Below the pieces are notes generated by a model. It was not told the origin of the DNA. It saw only the letters and a list, made by a program, of their open reading frames with translations, and did not search any database. From the NCBI RefSeq assembly GCF_016863275.1, contig NZ_BOOO01000024.1, forward strand, positions 124,001-188,000: a stretch of 64,000 bases of DNA, written 5' to 3'. Of the stretch, positions 42,595-50,693 are shown one piece after another. This DNA comes from Planotetraspora mira. Its GTDB lineage: Bacteria; Actinomycetota; Actinomycetes; Streptosporangiales; Streptosporangiaceae. Each line of letters starts with the position of its first letter. Positions within the stretch are counted from its first letter, which is position 1. Made by a program: the position numbers and the translations under genes.

Positions 42595-43908
42595 TCAGAG
42601 ACCGACGTCCCTGCGCGTGAGGTCCTCCATGCTTTCGCGGCGGACCACCAGCCTGGCCTTCCCCTGGCCGACGGCCACCACGGGCGGCCGGCAGGTCAGG
42701 TTGTAGGTGGACGCCATGGAGTGGTGGTAGGCGCCGGTGGCGGCCACGGCGACGACGTCGCCCGGGTGGATGTCGGCCGGCAACGGCACGTCCTCCGCGA
42801 TCACGTCGCCCGCCTCGCAGTGGTGCCCGACCACGGTCACCTCGCGATCACCCTCGTGGGTCGTACGGCCGATGAGCCTGACCTGGTAGCGAGAGCCGTA
42901 CAGGGCGGGGCGAGGGTTGTCGCTCATGCCCCCGTCGACCGCCACGTAGGTGTGCCCGAGGCCCTTCTTGACGGAGATCACCCGGTAGAGGGTGACGCCG
43001 GCCGTTCCCGCGATCGCACGGCCCGGCTCCACGATCAGGCGGGGAACGGGCAGCCCGAGTCCGGCGGCGCGTTCCTCGACCGCATGGGTCACCCGGTCGG
43101 CGAACGCCTCGAGGTTCAGCCTGGAGTCCCCCGGCCGATAGGCGATGCCGTGGCCGCCGCCGAGATCGAGTTGGGGCAGGGCCACGCCGTGGGTCTTCCA
43201 GACGCCGGCGAGGTGCTCGACCATGGCGCGGGCGGCCCGCTCGAACGGCTCGATCGCTGTGATCTGGGATCCGAGGTGGCAGTGCAGGCCGACGAGTTCC
43301 AGACGCGGCTGCCTGAGCACGCGGCTCACGGCGTCGCCCGCGCCTCCGGTCGCGACGGACAGGCCGAACTTCTGGTTCTCCCCTCCGGTGCGGACCGCGG
43401 CGCTCTCGCCGGCCTCGATGTCCGGGATGACCCTGATGAGTACCTTCTGGCGCTGCCCCGCGGGTACCAGCGCGGCCAGCCGGTGGATCTCGTCCACGCT
43501 GTCCACGACGATCCGCCCGACGCGCTGCTCCACGGCCAGGTGGAGCTCGTGCGGGGTCTTGGCGTTGCCATGAAAGATGATCTTCGCGGCGGGGAAGCCG
43601 ACGGAACGCGCGACGGCCAGTTCACCGGCTGAGCAGACGTCGAGGCTCAGGCCCTCGGTGCTCAGCCAGCTCGCCATCGCGCGGCACAGGAACGCCTTGG
43701 CGGCGTAGGCGATCTCCGCCTTGGGCAGCGCGGCCCGGTAGGCGCGGGCCCGCAGGCGGACGTCGGTCTCGTCGATGACGTAGAGCGGCGTGCCGAACCG
43801 GTGGACGATCTCCATGAGCGGCACGTTGCCGATGGTGGCGATCCCGTCGTGCCGGAAGCGGGTGGTGGCCGACCACGGACCATGCACGGTCTCGGTCATG
43901 ACAGTCAT
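42595..43908 (-). CDS. lysA: Diaminopimelate decarboxylase family
   Basis: A 437-aa fold-III PLP decarboxylase that converts meso-diaminopimelate to lysine. K71 in EIAYAAKAF is the PLP lysine; HCHLGSQI, LDLGGGHGIAY, EPGRAIAG and DGGMSDNPRPALYG are all present, and the C-terminal CEAGDVIAEDVPLP contains the active-site cysteine. ATG 43908 overlaps the stop of the upstream Lrp-type regulator by 4 bp. Coupling to a regulator and the lack of the usual hom-thrC neighbours suggest a second, regulated lysA or a related amino acid decarboxylase. Confidence 0.88.
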   Translation of the reverse strand: MTVMTETVHGPWSATTRFRHDGIATIGNVPLMEIVHRFGTPLYVIDETDVRLRARAYRAALPKAEIAYAAKAFLCRAMASWLSTEGLSLDVCSAGELAVARSVGFPAAKIIFHGNAKTPHELHLAVEQRVGRIVVDSVDEIHRLAALVPAGQRQKVLIRVIPDIEAGESAAVRTGGENQKFGLSVATGGAGDAVSRVLRQPRLELVGLHCHLGSQITAIEPFERAARAMVEHLAGVWKTHGVALPQLDLGGGHGIAYRPGDSRLNLEAFADRVTHAVEERAAGLGLPVPRLIVEPGRAIAGTAGVTLYRVISVKKGLGHTYVAVDGGMSDNPRPALYGSRYQVRLIGRTTHEGDREVTVVGHHCEAGDVIAEDVPLPADIHPGDVVAVAATGAYHHSMASTYNLTCRPPVVAVGQGKARLVVRRESMEDLTRRDVGL

Positions 43909-44408
43909 GCTGGCTCCTCCTCGGAGAGCAGGGCCTGCCCCAGGCCCACGACGGTTCTTGCGATGAGTTGGGTGTGGGTGGTGTCCGCGCCGGCGTCGCG
44001 CAGTTCGGCGACGGCACGCTCGAGATCGGGCATGTCGCGGCAGACGAGGTGGACCTCGAGATCGAAGTCGCCGACGAGGGTGACCGCGCCCATCACCGAG
44101 CGCATCCTGCGCAGTCGTCCTTCGTAGACGTGCGGCGTGGTGTCGGGCGCCAGCCGTACGCCGACGAGGGCCTGGGTGGTGAGGCCGAGCACCGCGGGGT
44201 CGACGTCGGCGTGGACGCCCATGAGGACGCCTCGTTCACGCAGGCGGCGCAGCCGCACCGATACCGCGCTGTCCGCGAGCGCCAGATCGCGGGCGAGCTC
44301 CCGGACCCGGGCCCGGCCGTCCATCGACAACGCGCGCAGCAGCCGCAGGTCGATGTCGTCAAGGACTCTCATGCGCCTGGCCGGGGATCCGGCCCCATCA
44401 GCCGTCAT
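43905..44408 (-). CDS. Lrp/AsnC-family regulator
   Basis: A 167-aa regulator with an N-terminal helix-turn-helix (DIDLRLLRALSMDGRARVRE, ALADSAVSVRLRRLRERGV) and a RAM ligand-binding domain (LVGDFDLEVHLVCRDMPDLE). Lrp proteins sense amino acids; translation coupled to lysA suggests lysine or diaminopimelate control. ATG 44408 is chosen because GGAGGGAATCC precedes it. Confidence 0.87.
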   Translation of the reverse strand: MTADGAGSPARRMRVLDDIDLRLLRALSMDGRARVRELARDLALADSAVSVRLRRLRERGVLMGVHADVDPAVLGLTTQALVGVRLAPDTTPHVYEGRLRRMRSVMGAVTLVGDFDLEVHLVCRDMPDLERAVAELRDAGADTTHTQLIARTVVGLGQALLSEEEPA

Positions 44409-44602
44409 GGATTCCCTCCAGGATCGCCCCAATAGTTACAAAAAGGACGCTAGATCCTGGATGTCGGCGAATTCGTGATCAAGACACGATCCCTACGCGG
44501 ACGCCGGGAATGTTGACGCGCGGTTGACGACGCTCCTCGCTCCGTAGCGATATGACCCTGATGAGCTGGATGTTCGGGCGGGCCGCACATAGCGTCGAGG
44601 GC

Positions 44603-45325
44603 ATGAGTGTCTCCACCCCGCTGTGCGATCACGCGGCCGCGTCGGGTCCCGTCGTCCTCCGTGCACTGCGGCACGGCGAGAGCACGTCGAACGTCGCCTG
44701 GGCCGAGGCCCTGGCCGGGAGCACGGCGATCGTCCCCTCCGACGACATGAAGATCTCACTGACCGATCGCGGACGAAGGCAGGCCGCCGCGGTGGGGCGC
44801 TGGCTGTCGGCCCTGGATCAGCCCCCTGACATGGTGTGGTGCTCGCCGTATCTGCGGGCAGAGCAGACCTGGTCGCTGGCCCGGCGCGAACTCGTGGCGG
44901 CGGGACGCGAAGCACCGTGCGAGCGGGTGGACGACCGGCTTCGTGACCGCCATCGCGGGCTGCTTCACCATCTGCCCCCCGCCGTGGTCGAGGAGCGCTT
45001 CCCCGGGGAGGCGGCCCGCGAGGGGCGCGAGGGCATGCTGGGCTACCGGCCGCCGGACGGCGAGTCGTTCATGGACGTGGCGGCGCGGCTACGCTCGGCC
45101 TGGCAGGACATCCGCGGTGACGCGGCGCATCAGCGGGTCCTGATCGTGGCGCACGACGCGGTCGTGCTGCTCCTGCGCCAGATCCTCGAAGGCCTGTCCG
45201 ACGATGAGATCCTGGCGATCACCGCGGGCGGTCTGGCGGGCAACGGCTCGGTCACCACCTGGGAGCGTCAGGACAAGCGCTTCCGCCTGGCCTCCTACGA
45301 CTTCCGTGGTCACCTGCGGCCATGA
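44603..45325 (+). CDS. Histidine phosphatase family protein
   Basis: A 240-aa phosphoglycerate-mutase-like phosphatase. The catalytic RHGE motif is LRALRHGESTSN; R in SPYLRAEQT, E in the middle and the second histidine in LIVAHDAVV complete the pocket. Substrate is unknown; the type includes broad phosphatases of sugar phosphates. ATG 44603 is preceded by GAGG and is preferred to 44552. Convergent with the aldehyde dehydrogenase gene (9 bp apart). Confidence 0.87.
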   Translation: MSVSTPLCDHAAASGPVVLRALRHGESTSNVAWAEALAGSTAIVPSDDMKISLTDRGRRQAAAVGRWLSALDQPPDMVWCSPYLRAEQTWSLARRELVAAGREAPCERVDDRLRDRHRGLLHHLPPAVVEERFPGEAAREGREGMLGYRPPDGESFMDVAARLRSAWQDIRGDAAHQRVLIVAHDAVVLLLRQILEGLSDDEILAITAGGLAGNGSVTTWERQDKRFRLASYDFRGHLRP

Positions 45326-45334
45326 CGACCGCCG

Positions 45335-46849
45335 TCAGTTGAGCCTGCCGGTGGTCACGCCGTTGAACCAGCCCACGTCGTCGGGGGCCGTCCGCACCGT
45401 GATGACACGGATGTTCGTGAAGTCGTCGAACGACTCCCGGCCGCCTTCCCGGCCGACGCCGCTCGCCTTCACTCCGCCCCACGGTGCGGACGGGTCCAGG
45501 CGGTGGTGATCGTTCACCCATACCATTCCGGCCTCGAGCCGTTCCGACACCCGATGAGCTCGGGCGACGTCGCGGGTCCAGACCGCCGAGCCCAGGCCGA
45601 ACGGCGAGTCGTTGGCCAGGGAGACGGCCTCGTCCTCGTCCTCGAAGGGGATGGCGACCACAACGGGACCGAAGATCTCCTCCTGCGCGACGCGCATGTC
45701 GTTGCGGACGTCGGCGAGCACGGTCGGCTCGACGAAGAAGCCGCCGGGGAGCCCGGGAACGTCGACGGGGTGACCTCCCGTCACCAGGCGCGCGCCCTCG
45801 TCCAGCCCGATGCGGACGTAGTCGAGGATCCGGTCCCTGGCCATGGCGGAGATGACCGGGCCGAGTTGTGTGCGCTCGTCTGCCGGGTCGCCGACGCGGA
45901 TCGAGCCGGCGACCTTGGCGAGGGCCTCGACGACCGAGTCGTACGCGCCGCGCTGCACGAGCAGCCGACTGCCGGCGACGCAGGTCTGGCCCGAACCGGC
46001 GAAGGCGGCGAAGGCGGCCCCCTGCGCGACGGCATCACTGGGCGCGTCGTCGAACACCAGCACGGGGGTCTTGCCGCCGAGTTCGAGGGTGGCCTTGGCG
46101 AAGTGACCCGCGGCGGCCAGGGCGATCGACCGGCCGGGGACCGTGCCGCCCGTGAACACCACCTTCTCGACCAGCGGGTGGGCCGCCAGCGCGGCGCCCG
46201 TGACCGGTCCCAGGCCGGGGATCACATTGAGCACTCCGGCGGGGATGCCGGCCTCGTCGGCGATGTCGGCGAGCATGAGCGCGGTCAGGGGCGTGTGCTC
46301 CGACGGCTTCAGGACGACCGAGTTTCCCGTCGCCAGCGCCGGGGCGAGGCTCTTGGACGCGATCATCAGCGGGTGGTTGAAGGACGACAGGATCCCGACC
46401 ACTCCGAGCGGGAACCGGCTCGTGTAGGAGTGGTAGCCGTCACCCATCGGGACCACGGCTCCCCGGTCGGCGAGCAGCAGCGCCGCGTTGTAGCGGTACC
46501 AGTCGGGGAGACGGGCGATCTGGGCCCTCGTCTCGGTGATCGGCCGCCCGTTGCTCATGGTCTCGAGGCGGAACAGGTCGTCGATCCGGGCCTCGATGTG
46601 GTCGGCGAAACGGTTGAGCACGCGTGCCCTGTCGTGGATGGACCTGTCTCGCCACACGCCGGAACGGAACACCCTTTCGGCCGTCTGGACGGCACGATCG
46701 ACATCCTGGCCGGACGCGCCCATGACCTGGATGAACACCTCCCCGGTCGCCGGATTCGTCACGTCGATCGGAGCGGCGTGCCCCTCGGCCACACGCCCGC
46801 CGATGCGCAGGCCCGTGGCGGGCTCGTCGAACAGCGCGTCGCCGCTCAT
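45335..46849 (-). CDS. NAD(P)-dependent aldehyde dehydrogenase
   Basis: A 504-aa ALDH. C290 in GSGQTCVAGSR is the nucleophile and E256 in LELGGK the general base; FNHP, NSVVLKPSEHTPL and FTGGTVPGR bind the cofactor. Substrate not determined. ATG 46849 follows GAGGTGACATCC. The divergent GntR gene and a CTGTATACAG palindrome in between suggest substrate-dependent repression. Confidence 0.92.
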   Translation of the reverse strand: MSGDALFDEPATGLRIGGRVAEGHAAPIDVTNPATGEVFIQVMGASGQDVDRAVQTAERVFRSGVWRDRSIHDRARVLNRFADHIEARIDDLFRLETMSNGRPITETRAQIARLPDWYRYNAALLLADRGAVVPMGDGYHSYTSRFPLGVVGILSSFNHPLMIASKSLAPALATGNSVVLKPSEHTPLTALMLADIADEAGIPAGVLNVIPGLGPVTGAALAAHPLVEKVVFTGGTVPGRSIALAAAGHFAKATLELGGKTPVLVFDDAPSDAVAQGAAFAAFAGSGQTCVAGSRLLVQRGAYDSVVEALAKVAGSIRVGDPADERTQLGPVISAMARDRILDYVRIGLDEGARLVTGGHPVDVPGLPGGFFVEPTVLADVRNDMRVAQEEIFGPVVVAIPFEDEDEAVSLANDSPFGLGSAVWTRDVARAHRVSERLEAGMVWVNDHHRLDPSAPWGGVKASGVGREGGRESFDDFTNIRVITVRTAPDDVGWFNGVTTGRLN

Positions 46850-46868
46850 GGATGTCACCTCTTCGCCC

Positions 46869-46896
46869 GTATACCAAAAGTTATGACTGTATACAG
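46869..46896. promoter_or_regulatory. Operator region between ALDH and GntR genes
   Basis: CTGTATACAG (46887-46896) is a perfect palindrome; a second GTATAC lies at 46869-46874. The gap is strikingly AT-rich compared with its surroundings. These match the form of GntR/FadR operators that contain a TAC/GTA core. Confidence 0.55.
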
Positions 46897-46979
46897 GTTA
46901 CCATATGTCATGTTATGTTCTGTTTGTCGTATTTCTGCGATGGAATCGATGGGGAGGGCGACGTCAGGAGGAGGTGCCG

Positions 46980-47624
46980 ATGGAGTCAGCCGCGGCGCGG
47001 GTGACCGGTGCGTTGCGTCAGCGTGTGCTGACCGGCGAGCTGAGGCCCGGAGAGCCCCTTTCCCAGTCGCGCGTCGCCGCCGAGTACGGCGTCAGCCGGA
47101 TCCCCGCACGGGACGCGTTGCAGACCCTGGCCGCCGAGGGCCTGGTGGACCTCGGCGCGTTCACCGCGGTCGTCAGGGGAACGTCGATCGGCGAACTCCA
47201 GGAGCTCTACGAACTGCGCGAGGCGATCGAACCCCTCCTGACCAAGATCGCCGTGCCGAACGTCGGGCGAGCCGAGATCGCCATGATGACGTCGCTCCTC
47301 GGCGAGATGGAGGCCCGCCCGTCGTCGATCGACTGGCTCGCCGCCAACGCGAGGTTCCACGCCCTGATCTACACGCGGGCCGACCGTGTGCGCATGATCG
47401 AGCTCACCACCCAGCTCAGGCGGCTGACCGATCGCTATCTGTACCTGCACGTCGACCTGTTCGGCGATACCGGCCGCCTGGACATCGAGCACCACGAGAT
47501 CCTGGAGGCCGTCGGAATCGGTGACGCCGCCGGGGTCGCCGAACTGACACGCAGGCACATCGCGAAGTCGCACGATTACCTCCTGCGACACCTGCTCCAC
47601 CGGGAGTCGGCCCCGCAAGCCTGA
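46980..47624 (+). CDS. GntR-family regulator, FadR/VanR subgroup
   Basis: A 214-aa regulator with an N-terminal winged helix (VTGALRQRVLTGELRPGEPL, RVAAEYGVSRIPARDALQTL) and an FCD ligand-binding domain (ELYELREAIEPLL, FHALIY, DIEHHEILEAVGIGDA), whose D/H residues usually bind a metal. AGGAGGAGG lies before ATG 46980. It probably controls the divergent aldehyde dehydrogenase gene. Confidence 0.9.
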   Translation: MESAAARVTGALRQRVLTGELRPGEPLSQSRVAAEYGVSRIPARDALQTLAAEGLVDLGAFTAVVRGTSIGELQELYELREAIEPLLTKIAVPNVGRAEIAMMTSLLGEMEARPSSIDWLAANARFHALIYTRADRVRMIELTTQLRRLTDRYLYLHVDLFGDTGRLDIEHHEILEAVGIGDAAGVAELTRRHIAKSHDYLLRHLLHRESAPQA

Positions 47625-47696
47625 GGCGCGTCTCGCCCGGCTTGATTCCTCTCACAAAGGTCGACCGCCGCGCGTTCTGACAGGTTTACTCAGCCA

Positions 47697-47745
47697 TTGA
47701 CAGCTCTTAGCGAACCAGTGGTACTCTCGCGCGGAGAGCGCTCTC
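47697..47745 (+). promoter_or_regulatory. GH16 gene promoter and GAGAGCGCTCTC operator
   Basis: TTGACA (47697-47702) and TACTCT (47722-47727) form a possible promoter with a long 19-bp spacer. The perfect palindrome GAGAGC-GCTCTC (47734-47745) lies just downstream, over the expected transcript start. It resembles the CebR/CelR-type LacI operators (GGGAGCGCTCCC) that control glucan-degradation genes. Two more copies follow within 3 kb. Confidence 0.65.
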
Positions 47746-47902
47746 TTAGATGAGTTCGACCGATCGACGACCGGCGACGCGCGCAGGCGAATCGACGCCG
47801 GTGCGCACCTCCGTCTCCGCTCCGGGGCCGGAGCGCCGTCACCAGCCCGGCTCGGCCCACCGCCGCCGGATCGCCGATCGGTCCTCGACGAAGGGAGAGC
47901 CC

Positions 47903-49282
47903 ATGTCGGACATGCGCGGGCGCGTAGACGTGGGAGCAAGCCCCGGCCGGAGGCTGGGACTTCGTCTCAAGGCGGGTGCCTCCGCCGTCCTCCTGGGGGT
48001 GGGCACGGTGGGCGTCGCGTTCCTCACCGCCGTGGCCGTCCCCGGAGCCGCGAACGCCGCCGTTCCGGCGCCGCCCCCAGGGTTCAGCCTCACCTGGAGC
48101 GACGACTTCGGCTCCGCCGCGGGAACGGGCGTCAACACGGGAACCTGGAAGTACGACACCGGTCCAGGCAGCAGTTTCGGCACCGGTGAGATCGAGACGA
48201 TGACGAACAGCACGGCGAACGTCTTCCACGACGGCGCCGGGCACCTCGTCCTCAGGGCCCTGCATTCGGGGAGCAACCCCACCTCGGGCTGGACGTCCGG
48301 CCGCATCGAGACGCAGGCGGCGACATTCGGCGCGCCACCTGGCGGCGTCGTGCGGATGGAGTCGTCGATTCAGCAGCCCAATGTGACCACCGCCAACGGC
48401 GCCGGCTACTGGCCCGCCTTCTGGATGCTGGGCGCGCCGCTGCGCACCGGCACCCCCTGGCCGACCAGCGGCGAGATCGACATCCTTGAGGACATCAACG
48501 GCCGCAGTTCGGTGTTCGGGACCCTGCACTGCGGGACCAACCCGGGCGGCGTCTGCAACGAGTCGACCGGCATCGGCAGCGGCGAACGCCCCTGTCCGGG
48601 ATGCCAGACCGGCTACCACACCTACGCGGTGGAGATCGACCGCTCAGTGTCGCCCGAGCAGATCAGGTGGTACCTCGACGGCAACAACTACTTCTCCCTC
48701 TCGGCGAATCGTGTCGACGCCACGACCTGGGCGAACGCCGTCGATCACCCGTTCTTCATCATCTATGACCTCGCGATGGGCGGTGGCTTCCCCGCGGCCT
48801 TCGGTGGCGGTCCCAACGCCGCGACCGTGTCCGGCGGGCAGATGAACATCGACTACGTCGCCGTCTACAACAAGCCTCCGGGCGGGGGCGGCGGCGGATC
48901 CAATCTCGCTCAGGGCAGGCCGACCACGGCCTCCTCGATCGAGAACGGGAGCGTCACCGCGCCGAACGCCACGGACGGCAACACGGGCACGCGCTGGTCG
49001 AGCGGGTTCAGTGATCCGCAGTGGATCCAGGTGGACCTCGGCTCGACCCGGACGATCAACCGGGTCGTGCTGAACTGGGAGGCCGCCTACGGCAGGGCGT
49101 TCCAGGTCCAGACGTCGAACAACGGCACCTCCTGGACGACCGTCTACTCGACCACCACCGGGACGGGCGGTGTGCAGAACCTCGCAGTCTCGGGCTCGGG
49201 CCGATATGTGCGGGTGAACGGCACCCAGCGGGCGACGCCGTACGGCTACTCGCTCTGGGAGTTCCAGGTCTTCGGGACCTAG
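47903..49282 (+). CDS. Secreted GH16 glucanase with C-terminal F5/8 (CBM32) domain
   Basis: A 459-aa exported enzyme, probably an endo-beta-1,3-glucanase. A signal peptide ends near ANAA (residue ~53). The GH16 catalytic motif is E191-I-D193-I-L-E196, followed by W-rich substrate segments (YWPAFWMLG, QIRWYLDG). A GGGGGG linker (~318-323) leads to a discoidin/F5-8 type-C carbohydrate-binding domain (SNLAQGRPTTASS ... YGYSLWEFQVFG). AAGGGAG precedes ATG 47903, so the longer frame is not used. It shares its operator type with the GH55 gene downstream, which suggests joint laminarin or fungal wall degradation. Confidence 0.9.
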   Translation: MSDMRGRVDVGASPGRRLGLRLKAGASAVLLGVGTVGVAFLTAVAVPGAANAAVPAPPPGFSLTWSDDFGSAAGTGVNTGTWKYDTGPGSSFGTGEIETMTNSTANVFHDGAGHLVLRALHSGSNPTSGWTSGRIETQAATFGAPPGGVVRMESSIQQPNVTTANGAGYWPAFWMLGAPLRTGTPWPTSGEIDILEDINGRSSVFGTLHCGTNPGGVCNESTGIGSGERPCPGCQTGYHTYAVEIDRSVSPEQIRWYLDGNNYFSLSANRVDATTWANAVDHPFFIIYDLAMGGGFPAAFGGGPNAATVSGGQMNIDYVAVYNKPPGGGGGGSNLAQGRPTTASSIENGSVTAPNATDGNTGTRWSSGFSDPQWIQVDLGSTRTINRVVLNWEAAYGRAFQVQTSNNGTSWTTVYSTTTGTGGVQNLAVSGSGRYVRVNGTQRATPYGYSLWEFQVFGT

Positions 49283-49290
49283 CGATCGGG

Positions 49291-49333
49291 CGGGGTGCCG
49301 AGGCGAAGCCGATCCGCCTCGGCACCCCGTTTC
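49291..49333 (+). terminator. Strong terminator after the GH16 gene
   Basis: Perfect 15-bp stem (49291-49305 with 49315-49329) and a 9-nt loop, followed by GTTTCC. It begins 8 bp after the stop codon. Confidence 0.8.
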
Positions 49334-49373
49334 CGTCGTTCACCTGACATCCCGCAAGCAGGCGAGAACATCT

Positions 49374-49385
49374 GAGAGCGCTCTC
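49374..49385. promoter_or_regulatory. GAGAGCGCTCTC operator, second copy
   Basis: Identical to the perfect 12-bp palindrome at 47734-47745. It follows the GH16 terminator and precedes the LysE gene by 165 bp, so it may control that gene or assist looping. Confidence 0.6.
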
Positions 49386-49550
49386 TATCTCTCTTGCCGG
49401 GATCGTTGACGGCAATCGCCGACACCTGTGATGGAATACAGGGCGGATGAGGGGACCGGCCGCAGACGATGCCGGTCCCGCCTTCCTGAATCGCCTCGGA
49501 CCCGCCGGCCGGCCAGGAGTCCTGTCGCGCCGCGACGGCACAATGGCGTC

Positions 49551-50195
49551 ATGACCATCCCCTCGGCCATCGCCTCCTTCGCCGTCGTCGCGGGTCTGCT
49601 GACCATCGTCCCGGGTCTCGACACGGCATTGGTGCTGCGCAGCGCCGCGACCCGTGGCCGAACGCATGCCTTCGCCACCGCACTGGGCATCAGCACCGGG
49701 GCTCTGGCCTGGGGTGCCGCCGCGGCCTGCGGAGCCACCGCCCTGCTGACGGTCTCTCACGGTGCCTACACGGCCCTGCGCATCGCGGGTGCGATCTATC
49801 TGCTGTGGATGGGCGTCGGGATGTTGCGCGCGCTGCGCGGAGAGCAGGTCCTCGCCGTGCGCCGGGATCCGCAGGCGGTGCGGCTGTCCGGCTCCTATCT
49901 GCGCGGCCTCACCACCAACCTGCTCAACCCCAAGATCGGTGTCTTCTATACGGCGATGTTGCCGCAGTTCATTCCGGAGGGCGCCCCGCACCTGGCGACG
50001 GGACTCCTGCTGGCTCTGGTCCATGACATCGAGGGGATGGCCTGGTTCGCCCTCCTGATCCTGGGTGCGCACCAGATCGGAGCGCTGTTGCGGCGCCTGC
50101 GGCTCAGCCGGCGGGCGGTGCGGCGCTCGATGGACGCGGTCACCGGAACGGTCCTCATCGGCTTCGGTCTGGAATTGGCTCTGTCCGAACGCTGA
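49551..50195 (+). CDS. LysE-family exporter
   Basis: A 214-aa inner-membrane exporter of the LysE/RhtB group with about six helices. VPGLDTALVLRSAATRGR after the first helix (family PGP-type segment, here VPGLD), GAIYLLWMGVGML and TTNLLNPKIGVFYTAMLPQF are typical. Known members export basic or hydrophobic amino acids; the substrate here is unknown. It lies between the two glucanase genes and behind the second GAGAGCGCTCTC site. ATG 49551 is used. Confidence 0.85.
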   Translation: MTIPSAIASFAVVAGLLTIVPGLDTALVLRSAATRGRTHAFATALGISTGALAWGAAAACGATALLTVSHGAYTALRIAGAIYLLWMGVGMLRALRGEQVLAVRRDPQAVRLSGSYLRGLTTNLLNPKIGVFYTAMLPQFIPEGAPHLATGLLLALVHDIEGMAWFALLILGAHQIGALLRRLRLSRRAVRRSMDAVTGTVLIGFGLELALSER

Positions 50196-50636
50196 AGGGC
50201 CACATCGGGAAACGCTCTCTTGCCTCGAGGCGGCGGGCGAAGAAGGAAGCGCGACCGGGGCGGCATCGCGAATTCGCCACGTCAACGGCATTGTGCCATT
50301 TCTCATGAGTGAGCCGATGCGATGACTGACAGGAATCCCCGACGGATCGCAAAACCGGAATTGACGAGCAGGTTCTGAGGAAGTTTCACGTCGACGGCTC
50401 CTGGTGGCGGATCCTCCATGAGGTCAGGGCCTCAGGACGGAGCCGGAGCGACCCCGCCGTTCCCGCATGACCTGCGGAATGACACCCGCCGCATTCTCCC
50501 GAGAAGACTCCCGGCGCATGTCGTCCGCCCGGAGAAGCGGAGAGAACGAGAAAAGTGGCCATGGCGCGGACGCGATTAACCGGATAGAAATATCTCATCA
50601 CTTCTTATCAGGCCTGACGTGAGTTCACGCTGACCA
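50196..50636. other. Gap between LysE and GH55 genes
   Basis: No credible gene. It includes an isolated half-site AACGCTCTCT near 50211-50220 and an AT-richer patch (GATAGAAATATC, 50583-50594) that may belong to the GH55 promoter. Otherwise nothing recognised. Confidence 0.5.
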
Positions 50637-50648
50637 GGGAGCGCTCTC
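50637..50648. promoter_or_regulatory. GGGAGCGCTCTC operator, third copy
   Basis: A one-mismatch version of the palindrome in front of the GH16 gene, 45 bp upstream of the GH55 start. It places both laminarinases under one regulator, probably LacI-type, which is not encoded in the window. Confidence 0.62.
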
Positions 50649-50693
50649 TCGCTGGGAACCGGCGTCGGGCCGCCGTTCTCGATAGGCAGGTCG

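Noticed and set aside
47677-47687. Third copy of the CTGACAGGTT operator before the GH16 gene
   Set aside because: Only one half-site matches; the second is displaced and degenerate, so the two-half-site rule of the other copies fails.
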